Source: a virus
Strand: one strand, 5' to 3'
IMG/VR virus record: IMGVR_UViG_3300049489_000477
Location: 52,507 to 116,506 of that record
DNA: 64,000 nucleotides
Shown: positions 24,359-32,537 of the stretch, piece by piece
How positions within the stretch are numbered: the stretch's first letter is position 1
Layout of the letters: each line of letters starts with the position of its first letter
Made by a program: the position numbers and the translations under genes
The notes under the pieces: generated by a model
Databases searched by the model: none
Seen by the model: only the letters and a program-made list of their open reading frames with translations
What the model was told of the DNA's origin: nothing

Positions 24359-27178
24359 TTAAACTATGCCTAGTTTCTTAAGCTCTTCGTAGCCTTCTGC
24401 AAGACGCTGTTGTACATCAACGCCACGGGTGCATTGTGTCTTGAATCCATATGATTGATCAACTTCGTTGATACTTTCTGGATTCGAGTCATCGTACTTG
24501 AGACTCATAACAGCATCGTCGTAAATCTTCTCAATACTTGATTCAGTATTTTGGAAGTTACCAAGCAAATGGCTGATTGCCGTTTGGCGTGGGGTCGTGT
24601 GGAGATTATTCATCTTGATGTATGAATAAACGTCCTTATCTGACGCCTTGCGCGAAATTGAGCAGATAGGTGTAGCAATGAATGACGATACCATGGATGA
24701 AACATTACCAATACCAGCGGTATTGTTTGTTACATGCATTGGACCACCGATGGTGCAAACACCACCAGCACATCCTTCGGTAACCATGCTCTTTTCCATT
24801 TCTTCCCAGACTGCTCTGGTGTCCTCAAGAATAGCAGATGTTCTCTGCCACTTCAAGTCCTTGTCAGCGTCCAAGTCAAACTTGTCGGTATTTGGATCGA
24901 TGGTTACGGTGAGCTTACCTTCAGTCAATACAAAGCGAACTGGTTCAAGAGTTATCTTTGTTAAGTCAAATGACTTCTGGTAGCCAGGCAACTTGATCTT
25001 ATCACCGAGACGGAAACCGTTGAAACGAGTCGCTTCCTTCAAATTTGGGCGACCCTTCTTGAAATCTTTCGTCTCGTACTCGTCTTTCTTATTCTTGTCA
25101 CCAGCGGTTTTCTTCTTCTTGCCCTCTTCGTCAACTTCGGCTTTTTCAGCCTCTTCTTGTGTCAAAGGAATCTTTGCTTCCTCTTCTGACCACTGTTCTG
25201 CTGGCTCCTTTGATGGATCATGTACGGTTTTTACATACTTGACGATATGACCATCTGGCTTTTCACCAGTGGCTTCACGCTTGGCTGGAATGATTTCTGG
25301 CTTGGCAACAAACTTGTGCTTTCCAACTTTCTTCTCTTCAAATTCTTGAAGCTTTTCTTGGGCTGGTTCTTCGTCCTCTATTTCACCCATATCATCGTCA
25401 GCTTCGGCTGGTTCTGTTGGTTCTGTTGGTTCTGTTGGTTCTACTGGTTCGCCAGCTTCACCATCTTCTGCTTCGAAACCATCCTCGACTTCACAATCTT
25501 CGCCTTCGCATGCTTCTGGTTCTTCGGAAGCAGGGGCTTCTTTTTCAACATCAGTAAGAGCTTCAACAGCAGCCTTCAAATCCTCAAGAGCTTTTTCAGC
25601 GGTTTCAATCTTATCTTCTGCTTTTTCGGCAGCGGATTGAACGCCTTCGATAGCCTTCTCTTCGGCTTCTTCATGCTCGGCAGCTTCCTCTTCGGCTTCT
25701 TCGGCGGCTTCCTTCTCTTCTGGTGTTTGTTCAATCTCTTGTTCTTGGTCAACCGCGCCTTCGGCACCGGCTTCTGGAGCAAGTTCGACTTCACCATCTG
25801 TACCGGGAACGCCTAGCTCATTTTCACCGACAATAGGTTGTCCAACTGGTCCGTCTACTGCTGGAGCAGCTTGAGCGGCTGGTGATCCGATAGGACCATT
25901 TACATCGACTTCATCGACAACTGGTTGTCCAATAGGACCGTCTACGGCTGGATCTGTTGTAGCTGCTGGTGAGCCAATAGGACCATTTACACCTTGTGTA
26001 AATTCATCCAATAATGATTGGGCTACTGATTGAACATCTGTATTACCCTCTTGCATTCCGCAGCCTTCTTTTGCACATTGCTTGGCAACGCGCAAGAAAG
26101 CAGAGCGAGCGTTAGCTTCGTCAAATGTACCTCTCTTCATTTGTGCTTTGAGGTTCTTTTCGACTTGACGATAAATTGGAGATTCTTTGTATTGCGATAA
26201 ATCACTTGATCCTGCTGATGTATCGGCAAACGCATTTGCTGAGATATTTTCTGCTGCCATTGCTGGATCTTCTGGTGATGTGCTTACTACTGGACCTTCA
26301 GCATTTGCGGCTGGCTGTTGTTCAACGCCCGCGCCCATACTGTATTCAGCAATAACATTGTCGAGTTGTTCTAATTGTTCTTCTGTGAAGTTTTCCAAAC
26401 CTTCTTGAGACTTGGTTTCTTCATTGTATGAAATCATAGGGTCGCCATTTTCCTTGCAGACCTTATAAACCGTATCTTCGCCACGCTGTTCAACGCAGAA
26501 CTTTACCTTTTCACCAAGCCACATGCCTTCTTGCCATGGGGTTGGTTCTGGTTCGGTTGGTGGTAATTGTGCAGCTTGGGTTGGATCAACTGGCAATCCA
26601 GGCTCTGTTACGCCCGGAGGTGGTACTTCTAAACCAGGAGCGACACCAGTATCTTCAAAACCGCTTGGACCTACGGCTGGATCGGATGTGATAATAGGAC
26701 CAGCTTCTGGTTCACCTTCAAGTCCTGGCATGATGCCTGGCATATCTTCGATACCTTCCATGAGCTTCAAACGATACACAACACGGGCATCAATTTCATG
26801 TCTTTCAGCCATAGCGTGAGCATAGTTGACTATCTTCTCAATGGATTCGACCATTTGTATAACATCTTCCTTACGATCCCCACCAATGACATTTGCTGTA
26901 TTGATATTTTCAGTTATTTCCATGAGCTTTTCAACGATGATATCAACATCCTCTTTATTATTGAGCATATTGAGACGCATTTCGTTTACGACCGTCGCGG
27001 CTCTGGCTTCAAGAACCCCAGCCAATTTTGTCATCACACCGTTCATAAAGACGCGGTATGTGCCTTCTTTAAATACCGTTTCACCTCTGAACTCTGTGCC
27101 ACAATCGTCACAGCGAGTGATATTACGATATTCTGTGTCCGATAAATTGGTATTGCGACAATGTGGGCAACGATTCAT
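24359..27178 (-). CDS. Large acidic late protein with N-terminal zinc ribbon
   Basis: A 939-residue protein, not recognised as a family. Residues 4-28 form a zinc ribbon (CPHC ... CDDC). Residues 130-430 are Pro/Gly-rich, with a duplicated NGPIGSPAA-DGPIGQP block near 400-460. Residues 470-680 are extremely Glu/Ala-rich, including three EPT triplets. From about residue 740 a folded part follows, with WQRTSAILEDTRAVWEEMEK and GCAGGVCTIGGPMHV. A late-promoter box and AGGAG precede the ATG. The size and disordered acidic centre suggest an abundant structural or internal virion protein. Function unknown. Confidence 0.6.
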   Translation of the reverse strand: MNRCPHCRNTNLSDTEYRNITRCDDCGTEFRGETVFKEGTYRVFMNGVMTKLAGVLEARAATVVNEMRLNMLNNKEDVDIIVEKLMEITENINTANVIGGDRKEDVIQMVESIEKIVNYAHAMAERHEIDARVVYRLKLMEGIEDMPGIMPGLEGEPEAGPIITSDPAVGPSGFEDTGVAPGLEVPPPGVTEPGLPVDPTQAAQLPPTEPEPTPWQEGMWLGEKVKFCVEQRGEDTVYKVCKENGDPMISYNEETKSQEGLENFTEEQLEQLDNVIAEYSMGAGVEQQPAANAEGPVVSTSPEDPAMAAENISANAFADTSAGSSDLSQYKESPIYRQVEKNLKAQMKRGTFDEANARSAFLRVAKQCAKEGCGMQEGNTDVQSVAQSLLDEFTQGVNGPIGSPAATTDPAVDGPIGQPVVDEVDVNGPIGSPAAQAAPAVDGPVGQPIVGENELGVPGTDGEVELAPEAGAEGAVDQEQEIEQTPEEKEAAEEAEEEAAEHEEAEEKAIEGVQSAAEKAEDKIETAEKALEDLKAAVEALTDVEKEAPASEEPEACEGEDCEVEDGFEAEDGEAGEPVEPTEPTEPTEPAEADDDMGEIEDEEPAQEKLQEFEEKKVGKHKFVAKPEIIPAKREATGEKPDGHIVKYVKTVHDPSKEPAEQWSEEEAKIPLTQEEAEKAEVDEEGKKKKTAGDKNKKDEYETKDFKKGRPNLKEATRFNGFRLGDKIKLPGYQKSFDLTKITLEPVRFVLTEGKLTVTIDPNTDKFDLDADKDLKWQRTSAILEDTRAVWEEMEKSMVTEGCAGGVCTIGGPMHVTNNTAGIGNVSSMVSSFIATPICSISRKASDKDVYSYIKMNNLHTTPRQTAISHLLGNFQNTESSIEKIYDDAVMSLKYDDSNPESINEVDQSYGFKTQCTRGVDVQQRLAEGYEELKKLGIV

Positions 27179-27197
27179 AAAAATTCTCCTAATGTCT

Positions 27198-27205
27198 ATT
27201 TATAA
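27198..27205 (-). promoter_or_regulatory. T4-type late promoter for the zinc-ribbon gene
   Basis: Minus strand TATAAATA, 19 bases before the ATG at 27178, with TTAGGAG in between. Confidence 0.78.
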
Positions 27206-27214
27206 GGTTTTTAC

Positions 27215-28051
27215 TTAAATCTTGTCTGTGTACATCTTTTTTATAACTTCCATAACGGTCTTTGTGTTAAACTCGAATTCCTCATTTGTCCGTTCATGGA
27301 GTCTGATGTCTGGGAAGATATGTCTAAAGACCATATCGTACTTTTCGTTCTTTGTTAAGAAATGCATCAACTTGACCGAATCTAGCGAATCTTGAAGGTT
27401 GTATTTGTAAGCGAAATTTTTCAATTCAAGTGCAGATGGACGAATACCATCCAACAGGCAGCAAGCTTTGATCATTTTTCCGGTCATTGGTATTTTCTTG
27501 AAATATTCTTCATACATGATTGGTGTATGTTCATAAGTCATAAAGCCAATATTCAAGCCATTATTTGAGAAAACATGGGTTATTTCTTTTATATCTTGGA
27601 TATTCGTGGCTTCGTTTGGTCTGATAACGATAAGAATGTTAGCATTATCAAAGTTATCTTTTAGTGCTGTAGAAGCGGAATTGACTTCGGAACTTAACTT
27701 CTTCTTTTTATCAAAGTGAGCCAATGAGAACATTTCCTTGAAGTCGATAGGAAACATCTTGAATCCAAAAAACTTACCAGCGATATATTGTCTTTCCTCG
27801 AAAGTAAGACTGTACTTCATTTTTGTATTAATCTCATTTTCCGACGATGATGGAGTTAACAATCCCAAATCGGCGTTTTCATCGAACGCCTCTCTTTTAG
27901 ACCCTACATAGTTTTTAATGTAATCCTTAATTCTATGGAATTCTTCTTTGCAAACGGGATCAAACTCACCAGTAAACAGTATAACATTCCATTTCATGGG
28001 TGGTTGTTGTGGGGTGTTTGCGCTGTAGAATTCTTTGAATGTTTTACTCAT
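27215..28051 (-). CDS. Nucleotidyltransferase-fold-like protein, degenerate
   Basis: A 278-residue protein. Residues about 20-42, WNVILFTGEFDPVCKEEFHR, resemble the first strand and loop of cytidylyltransferase-like enzymes (GxFDPxHxGH), but the second His/Gly pair is replaced by Cys, Glu and Phe. Residue 140 onward has NILIVIRPNEATN, a plausible later strand. No ISTSSIR-type C-terminal motif was seen. It may be a catalytically dead relative or a coincidental match. A late-promoter box lies 37 bases upstream inside the overlapping upstream gene, so it is probably expressed late. Confidence 0.5.
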   Translation of the reverse strand: MSKTFKEFYSANTPQQPPMKWNVILFTGEFDPVCKEEFHRIKDYIKNYVGSKREAFDENADLGLLTPSSSENEINTKMKYSLTFEERQYIAGKFFGFKMFPIDFKEMFSLAHFDKKKKLSSEVNSASTALKDNFDNANILIVIRPNEATNIQDIKEITHVFSNNGLNIGFMTYEHTPIMYEEYFKKIPMTGKMIKACCLLDGIRPSALELKNFAYKYNLQDSLDSVKLMHFLTKNEKYDMVFRHIFPDIRLHERTNEEFEFNTKTVMEVIKKMYTDKI

Positions 28052-28415
28052 TGATGTTTCCTTGTAGACCCATAGCTTCTAAAAGTATATTTATACTTTC
28101 TATTTGCTTTTTCTTCAAAAATGGTTTCTTTACGAGTTTACAGGATTCGATGATGTACTTTGGGCGAATGGTCAGTATGTCCGTGTTGCCGATACCATAA
28201 AATTTTAGTATCTGTAAAACATACAGCATTTTTATCTTACCATCTTGTAGGTTTTTTATGAGCGATCCTAGAATAATGATCATGGGTTTTAAATCTTTAT
28301 CGATTTTTTCTAAAGCCTCTAGGATAATATCGACTTGGCTATTCGTTATCGACGGAGCCTTATCGTACTGAATTTTGGCTATTTGATCGTTGATTTCGTC
28401 TTGTATTTTATTCAT
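28044..28415 (-). CDS. Unknown 123-residue helical protein
   Basis: Not recognised. The sequence is helical and Lys/Ile-rich, with LEALEKIDKDLKPMIIILG in the middle and a Lys-rich end (KKPFLKKKQIESINILLEAM). It is transcribed divergently from uvsY, sharing a palindromic promoter. It overlaps the next gene by eight bases. Leader about 22 bases with only a weak ribosome-binding site (AAGAAAGA). Confidence 0.55.
   Translation of the reverse strand: MNKIQDEINDQIAKIQYDKAPSITNSQVDIILEALEKIDKDLKPMIIILGSLIKNLQDGKIKMLYVLQILKFYGIGNTDILTIRPKYIIESCKLVKKPFLKKKQIESINILLEAMGLQGNINE
28088..28095 (-). promoter_or_regulatory. T4-type late promoter inside the preceding gene
   Basis: Minus strand TATAAATA 37 bases before ATG 28051, within the coding end of the neighbouring small gene. 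It separates expression of the two genes. Confidence 0.6.
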
Positions 28416-28433
28416 TTTTTATCTTTCTTGTGA

Positions 28434-28443
28434 TATAATTATA
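28434..28443. promoter_or_regulatory. Overlapping divergent -10 boxes (TATAATTATA)
   Basis: TATAATTATA is its own reverse complement. On plus it reads TGA-TATAAT and serves uvsY; on minus TGG-TATAAT and serves the gene starting at 28415. Both carry TGn extensions. The boxes overlap, so only one polymerase can bind at a time. Confidence 0.6.
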
Positions 28444-28456
28444 CCAGGAGTTTTAC

Positions 28457-28945
28457 ATGACTAGCGAAAATTTAAACGACGAACCAGTGAACGAACAAAA
28501 AGAAGTGCAGGAGTTTTTAGATAACTTAGAAACCGCCTACGCAAACAAGCTGGACGAGATTAAAAATGAAGTCGAAGATGTATTTACTATAGATGATAAT
28601 AATCTTGTCGAAGAGAATATGCGAACCGTTTCGCGGTTGCACTTATGGATAACACGCCACGCCATAGAAAAAAGAAAATTATTAAGCCTACGGAGAAAGC
28701 GTGACGATGTTTATTCGAAGCTTCATAAGCATTATCGTGAAGGTAAGGGTGGAGTTGTTTCGTTAACAGATAAAGGAATAGATGCCCGTATAAACTTAGA
28801 TGGAACTTATAAGAGGTTTAACGCATTGTTCGAAGAACAAGAAAACATCGTTGAGTTTATTGAGCAAATCTGTTGGGCATTGAAGCAAACCAAAATGTCT
28901 GCATTACGGAATATTCAAGAATCCAAGCGAATCGAAGGCGCATGA
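28457..28945 (+). CDS. uvsY: Recombination mediator UvsY
   Basis: A 162-residue helical protein matching T4 UvsY (137 residues) in layout: LHLWITRHAIEKRKLLSLRR near residue 60 corresponds to the T4 segment with KWLNKHSSIKKEML, followed by a long charged helix. The extra 25 residues are an acidic N-terminal tail. UvsY loads UvsX recombinase on single-stranded DNA coated by gp32. The gene overlaps uvsW by ATGA, and T4 also pairs these two genes. CAGGAG precedes the ATG. Confidence 0.82.
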   Translation: MTSENLNDEPVNEQKEVQEFLDNLETAYANKLDEIKNEVEDVFTIDDNNLVEENMRTVSRLHLWITRHAIEKRKLLSLRRKRDDVYSKLHKHYREGKGGVVSLTDKGIDARINLDGTYKRFNALFEEQENIVEFIEQICWALKQTKMSALRNIQESKRIEGA

Positions 28946-30396
28946 CCGAAGCAGCTAATAAAGTCAGTATTGTAAAGATCAACAACACATGGGGTCATGT
29001 CGTTTGTAACGACATTCCAACTATGGAAGCGTTGTATAAACGGTTCGCTGTTCCTGTCGAGAATTATTGGTTTATGCCAAAATACAGAGCGGGTGTGTGG
29101 GATGGAAAGGTTCACTTCGTAACGGAAGCTGGTAGATTTTACAATGGTTTACTTCCCAAGATATTACAATTCTTTGGTGATGATTACGATATTGAATTAG
29201 ACTCTTCCTATGAAAAAGAATTCGTTGATGTTGAGTTGTTGAAAAAGGATTTCATAGAATATACCGACCAGACATTAACGACATTAGATCCGTATCGGTA
29301 TCAGTGGAGAGGTTCTATCAAAGCACTCTACCACAAAAGGGCAATATGTGAACACGGAACGGGAAGTGGTAAGTCGTACACGATCACGATGATCGTTAAT
29401 TATTTAAGACACAAAAATATCAATCATAAATTTTTGATACTTGTTCCTAAGTTGGATTTAATAGAACAGTTCTATGACAACATGATTGAGTTCGGATTTC
29501 CAGAAACCATACTTGGAAAATATAACGGATTTCAAAAGGATACACAACAGCCAATTATTATTTCAACTTGGCAATCCATCTACAAAAACGCAGCCTTCTT
29601 AAAAATGTTTACGGTATTCATAGCAGACGAGTGCCATGGTTTGAAGGCTGATCATGTCCGTGGCGTTGCGGAACGAGTTGTCAACTGTGAATGGAGACTC
29701 GGTTTCACAGGAACCATGCCAGATCAAAAATCCGATCATCTTTTGATTCAGGGTGTTCTTGGACCTGTTGTTGACCAGGCACTATACGAAGAATTACAGC
29801 GTGAGAAAACTATCAGTGCTTTAAAAATAACTTTATTAAAGCTTATATATCCAGAGCCGGTCATAGAACAGATGAAAGATATTCCATATGATCTTGAAAA
29901 AGAATTCATAGAAAATGATCCTTTTAGAAACAATCTTATTTGTAAGATAGCCGATAAGTTTGCCAAGGCGAATAAAAACTGTCTTATTCTTGTAAAAAAG
30001 ATAGACCATGGTGAACGGCTTATCAATATGTTAAAAGGTCTTGGTCATGATCCATCGTTTGTATATGGTGATGTAAAAATTGATGAGCGTAACGATATTC
30101 GTCGTGGTATTGAAGAAAAAGAAGGGCAAATCATCGTTGCAACCACTGGCGTCTACTCGACGGGTATTTCTATAAACCGACTACATGTACTGATGTTTGC
30201 ATCTAGCGGAAAAAGCAAAATCCAAACACTTCAATCGGTTGGTCGAGGACTACGAAAACATCCTACAAAAAATGAGTTGCAATTGTTTGACATTGGTGAA
30301 AACTGTAACCATTCTCGAAAACATTTAAATATCCGTGTAAAATATTACGAGAAGAATAAGTTTAATTATACTATAAAAGAGGTAACAGTCACATGA
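28942..30396 (+). CDS. uvsW: UvsW helicase (SF2)
   Basis: A 484-residue superfamily 2 helicase like T4 UvsW (503 residues), which migrates and unwinds branched recombination intermediates and R-loops. Motifs: CEHGTGSGKSYT (I, near residue 136), VFIADECHGLK (II, DECH, near 226), GFTGTMP (III, near 253), VATTGVYSTGISI (V, near 398) and QSVGRGLRKH (VI, near 430). The N-terminal 80 residues fit its DNA-binding domain. The ATG overlaps the uvsY stop; a longer upstream frame lies inside uvsY and is not used. Confidence 0.93.
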   Translation: MTEAANKVSIVKINNTWGHVVCNDIPTMEALYKRFAVPVENYWFMPKYRAGVWDGKVHFVTEAGRFYNGLLPKILQFFGDDYDIELDSSYEKEFVDVELLKKDFIEYTDQTLTTLDPYRYQWRGSIKALYHKRAICEHGTGSGKSYTITMIVNYLRHKNINHKFLILVPKLDLIEQFYDNMIEFGFPETILGKYNGFQKDTQQPIIISTWQSIYKNAAFLKMFTVFIADECHGLKADHVRGVAERVVNCEWRLGFTGTMPDQKSDHLLIQGVLGPVVDQALYEELQREKTISALKITLLKLIYPEPVIEQMKDIPYDLEKEFIENDPFRNNLICKIADKFAKANKNCLILVKKIDHGERLINMLKGLGHDPSFVYGDVKIDERNDIRRGIEEKEGQIIVATTGVYSTGISINRLHVLMFASSGKSKIQTLQSVGRGLRKHPTKNELQLFDIGENCNHSRKHLNIRVKYYEKNKFNYTIKEVTVT

Positions 30397-32195
30397 TACT
30401 CCGAAACGACAAGAAAAAACCCATCACTGTTGTGTATCAGGGTAAGCGGATATTGGTTCATCCTAATCAGACTATCGATGGTCCGATTCAATTAACTATT
30501 TTTGGATTAACAGTAGTAACATCACCAACTCAACAACAATCCATTCATTCATTTTTAAAACCAGCCGAAGAAGTTTTATCAAATACCAACACAGCTACCA
30601 TCGACAGAGCTATTGAATATATAAAAAATTATACAACATTACCTTCGGTTGGTATTTGTATACTTTCAAAAGATTCTTTTAATCTCATATCGGAATGTAT
30701 TGATAGTATTTGTAAACATGTGGAATATCCAAAAACTAAAATTTATATTTTCGACACGGGAACAACTGATCACCAAACATTAAACTATTATAGTCATATT
30801 TCCAAAACATGTAAATTCCCAATTACTATCATGTCCGTGGGTGAATACCATTTTTCAAAGAATTACAATAAAGGACTAAAACAAGTTGATACGGATTTCT
30901 TCTTCATTCAAAATAACGACACCGTGGCTTTGAATGATTATGTAACGAAATTAATGAAGGTTGCTATTTTAGATAAAGTTGGAGCATGTGGTCCGCGTAT
31001 GTTATATAAGGACGGATCTATACAACATGATGGACAGTTGCTTTATAATCACCAACAAAAGGGATTCGGAAGTCCAACACATGTGAACTTGAGAAGAAAC
31101 CCAAATGAAGTTGGTAGTGGTTTGCTACCAGCAGATGGAATCACATGCGCGGGTATGTTGATAAAATCAAATACATATTGGGAAGCTGGTGGATTGAATG
31201 AATCATATCATGATATTTTCCAAGATGTAGAGTTGAATGTAAAAATACGAATGAATGGAAAAGCAATATTCTGTGATAGACAAGCTCTCATACATCACTA
31301 CGACAATACATCAAGAAATGCATTCTGGGCTAAGAATGTTGAAAAATTAAAATTGAAACATGCTGATTATGCAAACTTGTTTGGTAAATTCAATAACCAG
31401 TTACGATACACCGAAAGAAAGACATATAAATTCAGTATTGTAACCATCGTTAATAATATTGATCAATATTTGGATTTACTGAATGATTTGAAACAACAAG
31501 AATACAATTATGAAATCGAAATAATTGCAATACCAAATTTTGATGGAATATTTACATCAGCCGCTGAAGCATTAAATATCGGTATTCGTGTTTCGGAAAG
31601 TGATTACACTATTCTTTGTCATCAAGATTTACGTTTACCAAAAAACTGGCTTGAAACATTACATGAAAGAATTAAAGAAATAAAAATTGAACATTCTGAT
31701 TTTGGTGTTATTGGTATAGCTGGTTCGTGGGTGAATAGATATAGTGATGATGGGATTAGTTACTTGACTAATAGTGATACACCATTGAAATCAGTTCATA
31801 CAAAATATATTGAAGTACAGTGTTTAGATGAGTTGTGTTTGGTTGTAAACACGAAAAATAATATTTTGTTTGATGCAAATAACTTTACTGGATTTCATGG
31901 TTATGGATCAGACTTATGTTTATCATATCTTGAAACAGGATTAAAAAACTTTGCTGTCAATGCTCCGTGTACACATTTAAGTGATGGGTTTAAAAATTTA
32001 TTGACTAATGAAGGTTTACAATCGTATCTACAAGCAACTTTTACATTATTTAAAAAGTGGAGAGGTCGCTTCATTTCATTCAGAAATACAACAGCAGCAT
32101 TCAAATCTCAAGAAAATTCAATCTATTTCTTTATTGCTGATGAACTAAACAAGCGAGGAATACCGTTGAAAGATAAATTTATACTATCCGACTAA
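30393..32195 (+). CDS. Tandem two-domain GT2 glycosyltransferase
   Basis: A 600-residue protein. Residues 1-55 form a small beta domain (VVYQGKRILVHPNQ). Residues about 85-320 are a GT2 domain: VGICILSKDSFNLISECIDS, the donor/metal region FFFIQNNDT and an acceptor-side IFQDVELNVKIRMNG with an acidic base. Residues about 345-580 are a second, more diverged GT-like domain: SIVTIVNNIDQYLDLLNDLK and YTILCHQDLRLPKNW. It overlaps the uvsW stop by ATGA, so it is expressed with recombination genes. Acceptor unknown; virion, DNA or cell envelope are all possible. Confidence 0.75.
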   Translation: MILRNDKKKPITVVYQGKRILVHPNQTIDGPIQLTIFGLTVVTSPTQQQSIHSFLKPAEEVLSNTNTATIDRAIEYIKNYTTLPSVGICILSKDSFNLISECIDSICKHVEYPKTKIYIFDTGTTDHQTLNYYSHISKTCKFPITIMSVGEYHFSKNYNKGLKQVDTDFFFIQNNDTVALNDYVTKLMKVAILDKVGACGPRMLYKDGSIQHDGQLLYNHQQKGFGSPTHVNLRRNPNEVGSGLLPADGITCAGMLIKSNTYWEAGGLNESYHDIFQDVELNVKIRMNGKAIFCDRQALIHHYDNTSRNAFWAKNVEKLKLKHADYANLFGKFNNQLRYTERKTYKFSIVTIVNNIDQYLDLLNDLKQQEYNYEIEIIAIPNFDGIFTSAAEALNIGIRVSESDYTILCHQDLRLPKNWLETLHERIKEIKIEHSDFGVIGIAGSWVNRYSDDGISYLTNSDTPLKSVHTKYIEVQCLDELCLVVNTKNNILFDANNFTGFHGYGSDLCLSYLETGLKNFAVNAPCTHLSDGFKNLLTNEGLQSYLQATFTLFKKWRGRFISFRNTTAAFKSQENSIYFFIADELNKRGIPLKDKFILSD

Positions 32196-32227
32196 AAAAT
32201 AATATTGAAAAAATATTATAGTGATGT

Positions 32228-32233
32228 TATACT
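32228..32233 (+). promoter_or_regulatory. Extended -10 box ahead of the repeat region
   Basis: Plus strand TGT-TATACT, 30 bases after the stop of the glycosyltransferase gene, with no gene following on this strand until the terminator at 32482. This predicts a non-coding transcript. Confidence 0.4.
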
Positions 32234-32293
32234 GTACTTGTCGCAGCGATATATTATAAAAGTTACTCAGCCAAAAAAGATAGTTTGGTTGAC

Positions 32294-32324
32294 ATAAGAA
32301 ATCTATTTTCTTATATTTTTTTTT
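32294..32324 (+). terminator. AT-only hairpin with T-run
   Basis: ATAAGAAA pairs with TTTCTTAT across a short loop, followed by a run of nine to ten T. The stem has few GC pairs, so it is a weak terminator candidate at most. Confidence 0.3.
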
Positions 32325-32331
32325 AATAAAT

Positions 32332-32475
32332 AAGTTACTTTCGAAGCTTCTTATAAAAGTTACTTCTTAAAATCTGCTTCTGAAGTTTCTTCGAAAGTTG
32401 CTTGTTAAATCTGCTTGTAAAGTTACTTGTTTAAGAATGGTTAATATATAGTTACTTGTTAAGTTAATTAAGCTA
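32332..32475 (+). repeat. Degenerate tandem repeat, consensus AGTTACTTgTTAA
   Basis: About ten imperfect 12-13-base units run head to tail. AGTTACTT occurs at 32333, 32358, 32421 and 32450, with variants AGTTTCTT (32384) and AGTTGCTT (32396). AATCTGCTT and ATCTGCTT occur between them. Units are offset by 12-13 or about 25 bases. They are too short and degenerate, with no spacers, for CRISPR. Confidence 0.7.
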
Positions 32476-32481
32476 CTAGCG

Positions 32482-32515
32482 AAAAAAGCCACGACTAAAA
32501 AATCGTGGCTTTTTT
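32482..32515. terminator. Bidirectional rho-independent terminator
   Basis: Arms AAAAAAGCCACGA and TCGTGGCTTTTTT form a 13-bp stem with A and T tracts on both sides, so it can work on either strand. It lies between convergent genes, 22 bases from the end of the minus-strand gene. Confidence 0.85.
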
Positions 32516-32537
32516 ATTTCAAAATGTATAAAGCTTT

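Larger units (their letters stand above)
32196..32537. other. Non-coding gap with degenerate 12-13-base repeats
   Basis: This is the only gap over 300 bases in the window. It lies between two convergent glycosyltransferase genes. It holds a TGT-TATACT box (32225-32233), an AT-only hairpin with a T-run, a degenerate repeat array (32332-32475) and a strong terminator. Stops occur in all frames. No tRNA-like fold was seen. It could be an origin with iterons, a small RNA gene of about 280 bases, or a recombination remnant. Confidence 0.6.

Noticed and set aside
25220-25816. Plus-strand open frame of 198 codons opposite the zinc-ribbon gene
   Set aside because: Phe/Trp-rich translation of the complement of Glu/Ala-rich codons; typical shadow of a low-complexity gene.
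32332-32475. CRISPR array or tandem MotA boxes
   Set aside because: Repeat units are short, degenerate and lack spacers, so not CRISPR. TGCTT cores occur but no -10 boxes at MotA spacing and no genes downstream.
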